The notes beneath the pieces were generated by a model, which searched no databases, was not told the DNA's origin, and worked only from the letters and a program-made list of their open reading frames with translations. This document shows, one piece after another, positions 1 to 10,055 of a stretch of 26,972 bases of DNA; position 1 is the stretch's first letter, and each line of letters starts with the position of its first letter. Both the position numbers and the translations under genes were made by a program. Origin of the DNA: Chromera velia (Eukaryota > Sar > Chromeraceae); the NCBI GenBank assembly GCA_018398765.1, contig JAHBMJ010001721.1, positions 1-26,972 of the forward strand, written 5' to 3'.

Positions 1-475
1 CCCCCCTGGGATTTGAAGCCATCCCTCCGCCCTCGAACCGTCATTGACCCCCCTCGTGCGGACCTCCGGGGTGATGCATTCAGCAGCTATATATATAGGA
101 GAAAAGGATCTTTCGACATCCTTCGAGGCTTCGACTTGACAGCTTGTAGGCTTTTGCATCACAGACCTGGAGATGCAGGAATTGCGCATTGAATTGAAAG
201 CGAGGCGTCGTTCGAGTGGTAGAGGCCATTTCAACTGGTTGGGTTAATTCCGATTTTGGTGTGCCTCTCGGAAATTTTGATTTAGCCTTTGGCTTTGTCC
301 CTTCGATCAGGAGGATCGATCCACAATTTTGTTTTTGGGTGTGACGGGTTCTGTCTGGTCTGCAAGCCTGGCCAGACCTGCAATAGCGGAGCCGGTGCCT
401 GTCAGAGACTGGGGCTGCTTTATTTGTCTGATTCAAGGCTGAGGTCTGTGAAATTTGTTTTGCACCTCAAAAGGA
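1..475. other. 5' flank of OST1
   Basis: No coding region is supported here. The stretch lies upstream of the OST1 start codon and must hold its promoter and 5' UTR. An alternating TA run at about 89-99 could be a TATA-like element, but it lies roughly 380 bp before the ATG and nothing else supports it. Open frames on both strands lack family resemblance. Confidence 0.5.
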
Positions 476-3137
476 ATGCTCTCCGTCTCCTCCATCAGGG
501 GGGCCCTTTGCGCTCTGCTTTTTTTTGGGAGCTTCATTCCAGCAAAATCCACGTTCGAAAATACAAATGTGGAGCGAATTTACGAGACCATCGATGCCGT
601 GATGAAGGTGACCATCTCCGTCAATGCAAAGAACGTAGGGGGCTCCCCCGCCTCATCTTATGAGGTGCTTATCCCCCCTGATATGGAGAAGAAGCTCGGC
701 CACCTCACAGCCGACTCGGCATTAGGGAAGGTCCCCCTTAAAATCCAAAAGGCTCCCTCTGCTTCGGCAAATGGGCAGTCCTACTTCATCCAGCTTCCTG
801 ATCCCGTCTCTGCGGGTGCGAGTGTGAATCTAGAGATCAAGATGTACCTCGGCCGTCTCTTCACCCCCATGCCCAAGACAGTCCCTCACTTTCCGTTGAA
901 CCAGGCACAGATGCAGAAAGTCCAATTCGAGGACAGTCTGTTCTTCTACTCTCCCTATCCCACTAAGGCCCAAGAGTCCTCTCTTCTGCTGCCTTCCGAC
1001 AGCCAAGTGGAGAGACGGGTTCCCAAAGGAGAGAGCGTCGAATCCGAGGGACGGGTTGACTGGGGCCCTTTCACATCAGCCAAGGCACTGCAGAGAGGAA
1101 TGCCAGAGGCCTCCAAACTTGCAGTCCACTTCGGATTCACAAGACCTCTCTCGTACTTCAAACAGGTCAGACAGCTAGGCACGCATTCTCGTTCATACAG
1201 AATTCTTTCATACAGTATGACTCGTACTTCAAACAGGTCAGTCAGCTAGGCACGCGAAACAACCCGCCACGTTCCTTCTCCTTTCTGTCTCTGCCATAAA
1301 AAAGATGACCTTGCCTTAATGACTTCCCGTGTTTCCGAAGTGAGAATCCGTTTGTGCTTGGATGATGTCGTTGAGAAAAATCAAGTTCTGACTCCCTTCT
1401 CCCCCTTTGGACTTCCTTGACGGCCTTCCGTTTTTTTTTTTTTTCTGCTTCTTCCTCTGCGTTCCTCTTCCAAGTTCCTTCAATGAGTCTCCTCCACCGT
1501 TTTTCATCTTGCCTTTTCTTTCTTTTTTTTGTCTGTGTCTGCCCTCAGTGCATTCCCTCCCTGAGCAAACAGAGAGTTTGGATTTTCTACCAGGCCCCGT
1601 GTCTTCCCGCCTCCCCTATTCTTCTCTCGTCTGTAAGTGGAGATGAAATGGGAATCGATTTCCTTTTCTTCATTTCCCTCCCTCCTTTTCATTGTCTCTC
1701 TCTCTCTCTTTCTGTGCTGTGTGCCTGCCTGCAGGTGACCAGACAGATTGAAATCTCCCACTGGGGTGCCGTGAACTTCCACGAGACTTATGAGCTCCAC
1801 AATGAGGCGGCAGGGCCCGCAGAGGAATTCAACAGAGTGAAAGTGGGGGGAATCCGAAATCAGGTAGGTCAGCTTTGGGGGGGGCCGGTTTTTGGTTGCT
1901 CTCTCACGAGGCGTCTCGCTCGTTTTTTTTTTCCTCCATTTCCTCTCTCACCACACCCCTCCCCTCCGCTTCCCTCTGCATTGCTGTTTGTGTTCGAATG
2001 TAGAGAAGGTCCTCGTTCTCTTTCCTCCTGAGGAGAACGGAGGGAGCGATTAGGAGAAGTTTCTGATGCGCTTGGTATGAAGGAAGGGAGGGACGATGTC
2101 CAGAGGGGAAGCAGACCAATGCCGCGGCAGATAGATTGACTCTGTCGCGTCTTCCATTTTTTTTTCTAGCTTCCTCTCGCGGGTGTTTTTCTGTTTCCGA
2201 AAACCGCCCCCACTCTATCTGCGCAGGTGATGATGCGGGGTGATATCCCCACTCACATCGTCTTCAAGCTCGAGAGTGAGCTTCCGCGTGCTGCGAACAA
2301 CATCAACTACTTCGATCGTATCGGCAACATCTCCACCTCCCGTGCGTGGCGTTCCGGGTCCAGCACGAAGCTGACACTGGAGCCCCGCTTTCCCGTGCTC
2401 GGAGGGTGGAACGCGGACTGGCAGCTGCAGTATTCAGTCCCCACCCGTCTCGCACTCTTCCTTTCGGGTGCCGACTCAGCCGTTCACGTGATGAACGCCA
2501 CCCTTGGTGCACCTGTGGGACGGCTGTTTGCAGAGAACGTGACCACGAAGGTTGTTCTTCCTGCAGGCGCATCTGATGTGCAGATCGCCCTCCCACGAGA
2601 GGTCGATGAGGTCTGGCACGACCGGATGTGGGGGTGGTTCGACGTGCATCAGTCTCGACCCGTGATCGCATGGAGTGCAAAGACTTTGTACACTCCCCTG
2701 GGGGAAGAGCTGTCTTTCCAAGTCACGTACAGATACAGTGGGTTGGCCCATCTGCAGAAACCGTTGACGATCTGCTTCTACTTCCTCGTCCTCTTTGTCA
2801 TGTACATCCTGCTCAGTCGTCTCGATTTGCGTATCCTGTCCACCTCCGAGGCTGCCGGACAGGCAGCAGAGGACAGCGAGAACGCCGCGGTGTCCGCTCT
2901 GGTTGACACGTGTGAGGACGCTCTGCATCTGAGAGACGATCTCTTCCAGGTCTGCTTCTTGTCCATGTGTCTCTTTGGTCTTGTCCTCTCGTCTAGCACT
3001 CTCCTGTCTTCTTGGAGAATCCTTCTGTTTAACGGAAAAGGAGAGGAGAAAGAAAAGGAGAAAACAAAGAGAGAGCGAAAAACACACAAAAAAATGAAAG
3101 AAGAAAACAAGCAAGTAAGGAAGGAAAAAAAGAGAGA

Positions 3138-3175
<38 letters not shown>

Positions 3176-4545
3176 AAAGAAAGAAAGAAAGAAAGAAAGA
3201 AAGGAAGGAAGGAAGGAAGGAGGAAGGAAAGAAGGAAGGAAAGAAGGAAGGAAAGAGGGAAGGAAGGAAAGAAGGAAGGGAAGAAGGAAGAAGGAAGCAG
3301 GAAGGAAGGAAAGAAGGAAGAAGGAAGGAAGGAAGGAAGGAAGAAGGAAGGAAGGAAGGAAGAAGGAAGGAAGGAAGGAAGGAAGGAAAGAAGGAAGGAA
3401 GGAAGGAAGGAAGAAGGAAGGAAGGAAAGAAGAAGGAAGGAAGGAAGAAGGAAGGAAGGAAAGAAGAAGGAAGGAAGGAAGAAGGAAGGAAGGAAGAAGG
3501 AAGGAAGAAGGAAGGAAGGAAGGAAGGAAGGTAGGAAGGAAGGAAGGTAGGAAGGAAGGAAGGAAGAAGGAAGGAAGGAAGAAGGAAGGAAGAAGGAAGG
3601 AAGGAAGGAAGGAAGGTAGGAAGGAAGGAAGGAAGGTAGGAAGGAAGGAGGAAGGAAGGAAGGAAGGAAGGAAGAAGGAAGGAGGAAGGAGGAAGGAGGA
3701 AGGAAGGAAGGAAGGAAGGAAGGGGGAAGGAAGGAAGGAAGGAAGGAAGGAAGAAGGAAGGAAGGAAGGAAGGAAGGAAGGAAGAAGGAAGGAAGGAAGG
3801 AAGGAAGGAAAGTAGGCAAGAGGAAAGAAGAAAAGAGAGTGCAGAGAGTGCTGTAGGATCCAGAAGCCCTTTCGGCGCATGTCATCTGTTGTCTTTTTGT
3901 GGTTTCATTTTCTTCCTCCTCTTCTGTTGCTCTCGTTTTGTCTCCCGTCAGGTCCTGTGGTTTGGGCCATTTTTTGTCTGGCCCCGCTTCTGCCCCAAGC
4001 AAGGACGGTCTGCGCTCAAGCATCTTACATCGCACAGGAAGACACGCACACACACGGCTCCACGAACACGAATGCCATTGGATGCAAGCGCACCCACCCC
4101 TCTCACACACGTCCAGAGTTCATGCACGAAAGCTGATCCCAAAAGTCGATCTCCCCCCTACCCCCCCTCACACTTCTCCGCCCTTCCTCTGAATACCTTC
4201 CTGTCCTTTCCGCAGGCTGCTGATTCCTACGGGCGCCGTCCCGTGAAGCGTCAGTGGGACCGCGCGTTGAAGTCTTTCCGAAAACAGTCGGAGACGGTGA
4301 AGAGAGAGGTGGGGGAGACTGTGGCCTCTGTGCGGGACACGGAGACGGGGCAGAAGATTCTCCAGGCGGTGGAAGGGTTGATTGAGGCAAGCCGCAAGGC
4401 AGGAGAGGCGAGGGTGGAAGTGAAGGAGAAGGGAAAGGGAGAGTCAACGGCCCAGACAGAGAACGCCGTCTCTGTGGCAGAGGAACGTCTCCTCCGTCTG
4501 GTCCAGAGGGCAGCCTCGGCAGCAGGCAACGGGAAAGAGGAGTGA
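476..4545 (+). CDS. OST1: Ribophorin I / OST1, oligosaccharyltransferase subunit (4 exons)
   Basis: Ribophorin I, a type I ER membrane subunit of oligosaccharyltransferase, the complex that moves the lipid-linked glycan onto Asn-X-Ser/Thr of nascent proteins. Exons: 476-1165, 1735-1863, 2227-2949 and 4216-4545. All junctions are phase 0 and give 623 residues, close to the roughly 600 usual for the family. The ATG at 476 opens a signal peptide ending near residue 25 (hydrophobic [11 protein letters not shown]). The lumenal domain has family hallmarks: FFYSPYPTK, the EISHWG segment in exon 2, [11 protein letters not shown] and [10 protein letters not shown]. One membrane helix lies at about residues 453-472 ([20 protein letters not shown]), followed by a charged, coiled-coil-like cytosolic tail. 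The donor at 1166 is duplicated at 1237, but only the first keeps the frame. Identity is from family resemblance; the exon joins are inferred from frame and homology. Confidence 0.95.
1150..1255 (+). repeat. Duplicated exon 1/intron 1 border of OST1
   Basis: A 35-nt segment at 1150-1184, covering the last 16 coding bases and the first 19 intron bases, is repeated at 1221-1255 with one mismatch (34/35), offset 71. Both copies contain CAG|GTCAG. Using the second donor would add 71 nt and break the frame. The sequence between the copies also has a partial repeat of TTCATACAG. Confidence 0.95.
3141..3812 (+). repeat. GA then GGAA/GGAAG purine tandem repeat in OST1 intron 3
   Basis: A (GA)n run is followed by GAAA, then about 600 bp of imperfect GGAA/AAGG/AGAAGG units. 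The + strand is almost entirely purine, with only rare T or C (for example GGTAGG variants around 3531-3630). It lies wholly inside intron 3 (2950-4215). Long open frames across it (Lys/Glu/Gly/Arg on +, Phe/Leu/Pro/Ser on -) are artefacts of the repeat. Homopurine tracts of this kind can form triplex DNA. Confidence 0.95.
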
Positions 4546-5228
4546 GGGGGAAAAGCTAGAGGGCGAGTATTGGGTGCACGGGGTGATGTGCTTTGTTCTG
4601 TTCCGATGGACCTATCGGTCTTGTCCTGGTTGCTGCGGTGCAGCCGAAGCAATGCTGCAACGGCTACAAGAAACTTTGTTTTATACCTGAGGCAGGAAAG
4701 AACTTGGTGACACAGCATTAGGGGGATCTGGCAGGATGCCGTGTTTTTGGTCCGATGCGTGCCTGGCAGAACTCTCCTGCATAATCTTTTTTTTTTGACT
4801 GAAAAAGTTCAGAAAAACATTTTGAATTGCATGTAGTTTTCATGTATGCATAATGATCGTCTTCGTGTTTTTTAAACTAGTTTAATTCAATTGCTTTTTC
4901 AATCAAGCCCAGTCACCGTCCTCCTCCGGTGCCTGGACAGCCGCCAATCCCCCCGCTGTCCCTAGCGACATCACCCCCTTCTTTGTTGTTTGATGGTTTC
5001 TTCTTGCTCTCCTAGCTGATGCATGCTAAAGCCCCCCTTTTAGCTGCGAAACCTGCGATCTGCAAGTTTGCTTTTACCGCTCGTAGTAACCCCCATACAA
5101 TTCTTTGTATATTACAGCTTGAAACGCTGAAGCCAACACGCCATGCATCCAACAAAATCACAAGCGGTGCGAAGTCTCACATCTTCTCTTTATACGGCTT
5201 CTCATACGTCCCCCTCTTTTCTGTTTCA
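4546..5228. other. 3' flank of OST1, no gene seen
   Basis: Sequence after the OST1 stop becomes AT-rich by about 4790-4905, with T runs and mixed TTTAA motifs, consistent with 3' UTR and spacer. I cannot place a polyadenylation site. No conserved coding frame or RNA gene is visible. Confidence 0.5.
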
Positions 5229-5449
5229 TACACTGAAACTATAGTGTGACATAATTAGAAAAATGACATAATACCCTATACACTAGTACCAGTGACACAA
5301 ATAATTGTGTTACAATAGGTGTGATGAAATAGTTTGAGTAAGTTAGGTGTGATGAAATTGTTAGACAAAGTTTAAAGTGATCGTAGACTTTCAAAGTGAC
5401 TAGCAGCCACTAGCTTAAAATTTTCAGAGTCGTTGAAGGTCAAACTTAC

Positions 5450-5695
5450 CTCATTCACTCATTCATTCACTCACTCACTCACTCACTTCCTTCACTCACC
5501 TCACCCACTCACTCGCTCACTTACTCACTCACTCACCTCACTCACCCACCCACCCCACTCACCTCACTCACTTACTCACTCATTCCCTCACTCATTCACT
5601 GCCTTCAGTGCCTTGGTCATTCATAATTCATTCATTCATTCATTCATTCATTCATTTATTCATTCATTCACTCATTCATTCATTCAATCAATTAG
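5450..5695. repeat. CATT/CACTC tetranucleotide-type repeat
   Basis: Imperfect tandem CACT, CATT and ACTC units, ending in a cleaner CATT run at 5625-5690, lie inside the inverted-repeat element. The same repeat type occurs at 18135-18285. Confidence 0.9.
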
Positions 5696-5918
5696 AATCG
5701 CCTCCTTCATAGCTCTGCGTCGCTGTCATGCTTTCTTTTTTACTGTACACCCATTGCCATTTGGCTTTGTACGTCTCCTCTGTGATGGGGCGAATGTCTC
5801 CCACTTCTAAGCGACCCTCAGCCTTGCGATGAGTCAGAAGCTTTTTGGCTTTGTGCTCAGCAGAGTCTTTCTTGCGCCCTCGTGAATCTTTCTTCACTTT
5901 CTTTAAACCTTTGGTCAT
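5688..5918 (-). CDS. Small basic hypothetical protein within the transposon
   Basis: An ATG-started frame of 76 residues, running from 5918 down to the stop at 5688. The N-terminal half is Lys/Arg-rich (MTKGLKKVKK, then GRKKDSAEHKAKKL). The second half is of ordinary composition (GDIRPITEETYKAKWQW). It is not a transposase fragment I can recognise and I assign no function. It sits in the TA-flanked element, and its 3' end abuts the CATT microsatellite. It could be a captured exon, a relic or chance; its non-repetitive composition is the only argument for it. Confidence 0.2.
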   Translation of the reverse strand: MTKGLKKVKKDSRGRKKDSAEHKAKKLLTHRKAEGRLEVGDIRPITEETYKAKWQWVYSKKESMTATQSYEGGDSN

Positions 5919-6449
5919 AGCTAGTGAAGCGTTACAAAGAAGGAGATGGATAGAGATGGGAAGTGACAACGCCAGAACGAACTGAGACGGCAAGAAAGAA
6001 CAAAACAAAACTAACGGCCACCCGCACTAGGATAGAGCGAGGAAGGGGCACGCAGCGGTTCAGGTATAAACCACTGCTCGGAAGTGTTATAATCCTAAGG
6101 AAGATGCTAGTAGTCTACAATGAGGAGGGACATGGCTTGATGGTTTTGATTTGATTAAGGTTGGGCTGTATAGTTTGCATAAGTTTGCGCATGTACGTTT
6201 TTCTTGCGGGGTCATACAGTTTTTCTTCGATCATGCGTGCATGTGCGCAGTCCGCGCGGCCCGTGTAGCGGCTATGACGCCGCCCCTCGACACGTGTCAA
6301 GCCGCGATCTACAATTAATTTTATCATATATAAGTGTGATTTAATTAAATCAGTCAAAAGTTCTTAAAATCACAATTATTGTTTCACAAATCATTATGAC
6401 ACAAAAGGTTTTAGAAATTCTCATTGTGACATGCTATAGTCCCAGTGTA

Positions 6450-7516
6450 CTGGTTCAGTGTTTCATGCTGTCCAAAAGTGGTGTGAATGTCTTGGTGCAG
6501 ATAGGACTGCGCGTGTCGTGATTAAACATCCTCACATCCATCACTGTATCCCGTCCTTTTATGAAAAGTGATCTCCCATCAAGATCTCCCTCCAACCCTT
6601 TTCCATCTTCTCCAACACTGGCCTCTCTCTGAGTCTCTTACTTTAGGAAGGAAGCCAACTTTGCTCTCTGCTAACATTGTCGCATATGCACCATACAACC
6701 CTTTAATTAATTAACGCGGGATCAAGTTCAAGTACATTTGTCTTGTCATCAAGCCAGCAGCTTTGATGAAGAAACATGCTTCTCGAAAGATTGAAGCTTT
6801 TGATTTGAAGTGCTGATTCAGGCAGTGTAGCGTGGCATCCTAGAAAATAATCAATCAACAACTTTTCCCTGCATGCCTAACGTTAGAAGTATCCAGCTAG
6901 CTCTAGATATGGATGACGATGGCTCGTCATAGTCATAGTTAATCAATCAATCAATCAATCAATCAATAGTCATAGTGATGTTACCCACAGGCACGGTGAC
7001 ACACGCACTCTGATGTAGATACAGAAAAACAGGCTCGACCGGAACCCATTTCGTTTTCGGCAATCGAAACCCAACAGTACACGTGAATCTCATTCGCTAA
7101 CCGAAACAAAGCGCGCCACTGAGATTTTGAGACCATGTGGTTCCTTTTCTGAGCGATTTCGGCCTTCGCAATTTCGGCCATGATGCAGATCGAAACAGAG
7201 AACCTCGACCTGCCTACTGTCGCAGGTTTGACTTGCACGTGAAGCTTCGGCATCTTTTTGTCCCAGACAAAGCTCATTTCGCACCTATGACTGAGAATGA
7301 CTGCAGACAGGATGTCTACAGGTCGGCACCTCGAACTGTCCTGACCAGTGGCAGACCGGAATGGAGAATCATCAAACTCCACAATTGACTCGGTCAAGCC
7401 ACTGTTGATCAACAAGAGACCGACGACGAGACCGATCTCAGTTTGATGTCTATTCATTGAAGAATCTTTCGCGGATGAGATTGCGGGACGGAAACATGAG
7501 ATTGCCTCTATCAGTG
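6450..7516. other. Spacer between transposon and duplicated block
   Basis: No gene is supported. A TCAA microsatellite lies at 6940-6967, flanked on both sides by copies of CATAGTCATAG-like sequence. A minus-strand open frame covers 6981-7640 and has fairly ordinary composition at about 7000-7480, but it lacks an ATG at its start, runs into the repeat unit and shows no family resemblance. Confidence 0.4.
6940..6967. repeat. (AATC)n microsatellite
   Basis: About seven AATC units in tandem, in otherwise non-coding sequence. Confidence 0.95.
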
Positions 7517-7887
7517 GAGCCGACACCGCCCCACACCTGCACAGACAAAAGAGGAGGGACAGCCCCCCCCGAGAAGGTCCCTGGGGCCTGAGAGCTCGTG
7601 AGCTTTCATCCTTGGGGGAAGCCCTTCCCCCCCCCCTCACCCCCTATCTCTTCCCCTCTGTGAGAATATACTAATACACATGCAGGAGCAAACTGCGACG
7701 CATCGCTTGCTGGCTCATGTATGTATGTATGCATGTATGGAGGGATGCACAGGGGAATTCCGGGGTAGGTGAAGAGCCTCGGGGGGGAATGGAAGGCTCA
7801 CTGATGGAAGCGACCTTGCGAGAGTTGCTATTCGATAGGACCACTAGATGGCAACCAAAAACTCAACCGACGCAGGCGCTTCCGACT
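7517..7887 (+). repeat. Dispersed repeat unit A, copy 1
   Basis: About 371 bp, nearly identical to 9487-9859 in the same orientation. It starts at GAGCCGACACCGCCCC and ends at CAGGCGCTTCCGACTT. It contains a C-run, a (TATG)n stretch and a conserved GAATTCCGGGGTAGG. No coding or RNA family is recognised. Two direct copies could suggest terminal repeats of an element, but the ends lack TG...CA and no retroelement genes lie between them. Confidence 0.9.
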
Positions 7888-7964
7888 TTTTTTGTTGAAG
7901 AAAGGAAAAAGAGAAAAACAAAAATGGCAGAGGACAAAAGAAAGAGGGGCATCGGACAAAAAGT

Positions 7965-8210
7965 CGCGCTCAGGATGGACACACTTGCCTTCATCCAATC
8001 TCCAGCGTCTCTTCTCCAGTCCCGATGTCCTTCCTTCCACACAGGCAGACAGACAGACAGAGCTGAAGGGACACGGGCAGGCCAGCACGCAGGCAGGCAA
8101 AGAGGGACTCCTCCCATTCGAAGGGCCACAGGAGTTCCTCTGCCCCCTTCGATGGTCGGCCTTCTCTCTCTCCCCTCGTCCCTTCTTGACTCGAACATCG
8201 AGTGTTCTCC

Positions 8211-8254
<44 letters not shown>

Positions 8255-8474
8255 ACATTGATCCACGCATTGACGCACATAAGCAGGTGGAAAGACAGGA
8301 AACGAAAGAGCGAAATTCTGCCATCGTCACTTGACTCTGTGAATGCAGGTGCATGCAATCCAACAAGCAACAAGCTGCCTTCGTCGGACGCAAACTGTTT
8401 CGTCCCTCCACAACTCCAGAATACAACCAGGGAGGCAACCAGCCAGGCAAGAAAAGAGAAGGACAGAAAGGAAG
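7965..8474 (+). repeat. Dispersed repeat unit B, copy 1
   Basis: Direct duplicate of 8614-9250. Shared landmarks, in order: GATGGAC-CACTTGCC, CAGA repeat, GGCA repeat, TCCCATTCGAAGGGCC, a (CA)n tract (8213-8257 here), GTGGAAAGACAGGAAACGAA, GTGCATGCAATCCAAC and AGCCAGGCAAGAAAAGAG. This copy has the shorter microsatellites. Confidence 0.9.
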
Positions 8475-8563
8475 AAAAAAAGAAACAAACAAAGAAAAAA
8501 AGAAAGAAAGAAAGAAAGAAAAAATGAAAGAAAGATAACAAGAAAGCGCAAGAAAAAGCATCT

Positions 8564-8605
8564 ACTTACTCATATTTTGGAGCCACCTCCAACACGCCGA
8601 ACTCG
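8564..8605 (+). repeat. Linker repeat C, copy 1
   Basis: A short motif with TTACTCATATTTTGG followed by a CACGCCGAACTCG end. It is matched with small differences at 9428-9468. Each copy follows a B unit and its GA/GAAA tail, so C marks the right end of each B module. Confidence 0.7.
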
Positions 8606-8613
8606 TAAGACGA

Positions 8614-8695
8614 CGCGCTCACGATGGACGCACTTGCCTTCATCCAACCTCCAGCGTCTCTTCTCCAGTCCCGATGTCCTTCCTTCCACACAGGC

Positions 8696-8726
<31 letters not shown>

Positions 8727-8889
8727 GCTGAAGGGACACGGGCAGGCCAGCACGCAGGCAGGCAGGCAGGCAGGCAAAGAGGGACTCCTCCCATTCGAAG
8801 GGCCACAGGAGTTCCTCTGCCCCTTTCCATGGTCGGCCTTCTCTCTCTCCCCTCGTCCCTTCTTGACTCAACATCGAGTGTTCTCCCTG

Positions 8890-8920
<31 letters not shown>

Positions 8921-9250
8921 ACACACACACACATATTGACACACACACACACACTCACACACACACGCGCGCGCGCGCGCGCACACATACACACACACAC
9001 ACACACACACATACACACACGCATTGACGCATATTGACGCACGCATTGACGTACATAAACAGGTGGAAAGACAGGAAACGAAGGAGTGAAATTCTGCCAC
9101 CGTCACGTGACTCTGTGAATGCAGGTGCATGCAATCCAACGAGCAACAAGCAGGCTTCATCGGACGCAAACTGTTTCGTCACTCCACAAGTCCTGAACAC
9201 AACCAGGGAGGCAACCAGCCAGGCAAGAAAAGAGAAGGACAGAAAGGAAG
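8614..9250 (+). repeat. Dispersed repeat unit B, copy 2 (expanded)
   Basis: Same order of landmarks as copy 1, but longer because the CAGA, GGCA and CA tracts have expanded. The CA tract (8890-9020) includes a pure alternating GC run at about 8967-8982. Confidence 0.9.
8890..9020. repeat. (CA)n with embedded (GC)n
   Basis: Alternating purine-pyrimidine sequence over about 130 bp, with a GC core near 8967-8982. Such tracts favour left-handed DNA. Apparent His/Thr or Cys/Val open frames here are repeat artefacts. Confidence 0.95.
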
Positions 9251-9254
9251 GAAG

Positions 9255-9307
<53 letters not shown>

Positions 9308-9312
9308 AAGAA

Positions 9313-9343
<31 letters not shown>

Positions 9344-9380
9344 CAGAGAGAGAAAGAGAAAGAAAGAAAGAAAGAAAGAA
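9245..9380. repeat. (GA)n/(GAAA)n tract at the end of B copy 2
   Basis: A purine tract of GA and GAAA units following unit B. Copy 1 has a shorter GAAA-only version at about 8475-8535. Confidence 0.95.
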
Positions 9381-9427
9381 GCAAACAAAGAAGAAATAAA
9401 AAAAGTGCGACCAAAAGGAGCTGCAGA

Positions 9428-9468
9428 CTTACATTTTGGTGTCGCCTCCAATTAGCACGCCGAACTCG
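9428..9468 (+). repeat. Linker repeat C, copy 2
   Basis: Counterpart of 8564-8605, with ACATTTTGGTGTCGCC and the shared CACGCCGAACTCG end. It joins unit B copy 2 to unit A copy 2. Confidence 0.7.
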
Positions 9469-9486
9469 CATGTGATGAACTCGTGT

Positions 9487-9859
9487 GAGCCGACACCGCC
9501 CCACACCTGCACAGACAAAAGAGGAGGGACAGCCCCCCCCGAGAAGGTCCCTGGGGCCTGAGAGCTCGTGAACTTTCATCCCTCGGGAACGCCCTTCCCC
9601 CCCCCCTCACCCCCCTGTCTCTTCCCCTCTGTGAGAATATACTAATACACATGCAGGAGCAAACTGCGACGCATCGCTTGCTGGCTCATGTATGTATGTA
9701 TGCATGTATGGAGGGATGCACAGGGGAATTCCGGGGTAGGGGAAGAGCCTCAGGGGGGAATGGAAGGCTCACTGATGGAAGCGACCTTGCGAGAGTTGCT
9801 ATTCGATAGGACCACTAGATGGCAACCAAAAACTCAACCGACGCAGGCGCTTCCGACTT
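9487..9859 (+). repeat. Dispersed repeat unit A, copy 2
   Basis: Direct copy of 7517-7887, with a few substitutions and one or two indels in C runs. The near identity implies a recent duplication or ongoing gene conversion. Confidence 0.9.
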
Positions 9860-9969
9860 CCGACCACAAACAGAGGGCAACAGACAGATCGTCAGAAAGG
9901 ACGAAGCCGCTGTCCGAAGGGAAAAATAAAACAGAAAAACGACAGAAGAGGATGAAAGAAAAAAAGAAA

Positions 9970-10055
9970 ACACTCGCTTTCATCCGACCTCCATCCATCT
10001 TTCCTCTAGTCCCAGTTGCTCTTTTAAGCAAACAGACAGACAAACAGACACGAAA
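9970..10055 (+). repeat. Degenerate B-unit remnant (copy 3)
   Basis: After unit A copy 2, the sequence follows the start of unit B with many changes: CACTCGCTTTCATCCGACCTCC, TCCTCTAGTCCCAGTTGCTC and a CAGACAAACAGACA run. This places an A-B order at both ends of the block. Confidence 0.6.

Larger units (their letters stand above)
5231..6447. mobile_element. TA-flanked terminal-inverted-repeat element, Tc1/mariner-like, non-autonomous
   Basis: The left end (5231-5244) reads CACTGAAACTATAG. The right end (6434-6447) is its inverse, CACTGGGACTATAG when read inward, matching 12 of 14. Similarity continues for about 16 more bases at 11 of 16. Each end is flanked by TA (5229-5230 and 6448-6449), the target duplication typical of Tc1/mariner elements. 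The 1217-bp body has AT-rich subterminal zones with repeated TGTGAC/GTGTGAT motifs, a CATTCACTC microsatellite and one small open frame, but no recognisable transposase. It is best read as a non-autonomous or decayed copy. Assignment to the superfamily rests on the TA and the CACTG terminus only. Confidence 0.75.

Noticed and set aside
2950-3534. Extension of OST1 exon 3 into a Lys/Glu/Gly/Arg repeat protein
   Set aside because: A clear donor at 2950 and exon 4 in phase restore the normal family tail; the extension is repeat-coded.
2476-4110. 544-codon minus-strand open frame rich in Phe-Leu-Pro-Ser
   Set aside because: It is the translation of the GGAA purine repeat in OST1 intron 3 plus antisense of exon 3.
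6981-7640. 219-codon minus-strand open frame
   Set aside because: No ATG at the start, part of it lies in repeat unit A, and there is no family resemblance.
8570-9200. Cys/Val- and His/Thr-rich open frames on both strands
   Set aside because: These are direct translations of CA, GC and CAGA microsatellites.
7517-9859. Units A as long terminal repeats of a retrotransposon
   Set aside because: No TG...CA ends, no primer-binding site, no reverse transcriptase or integrase between them, and no clear target duplication.
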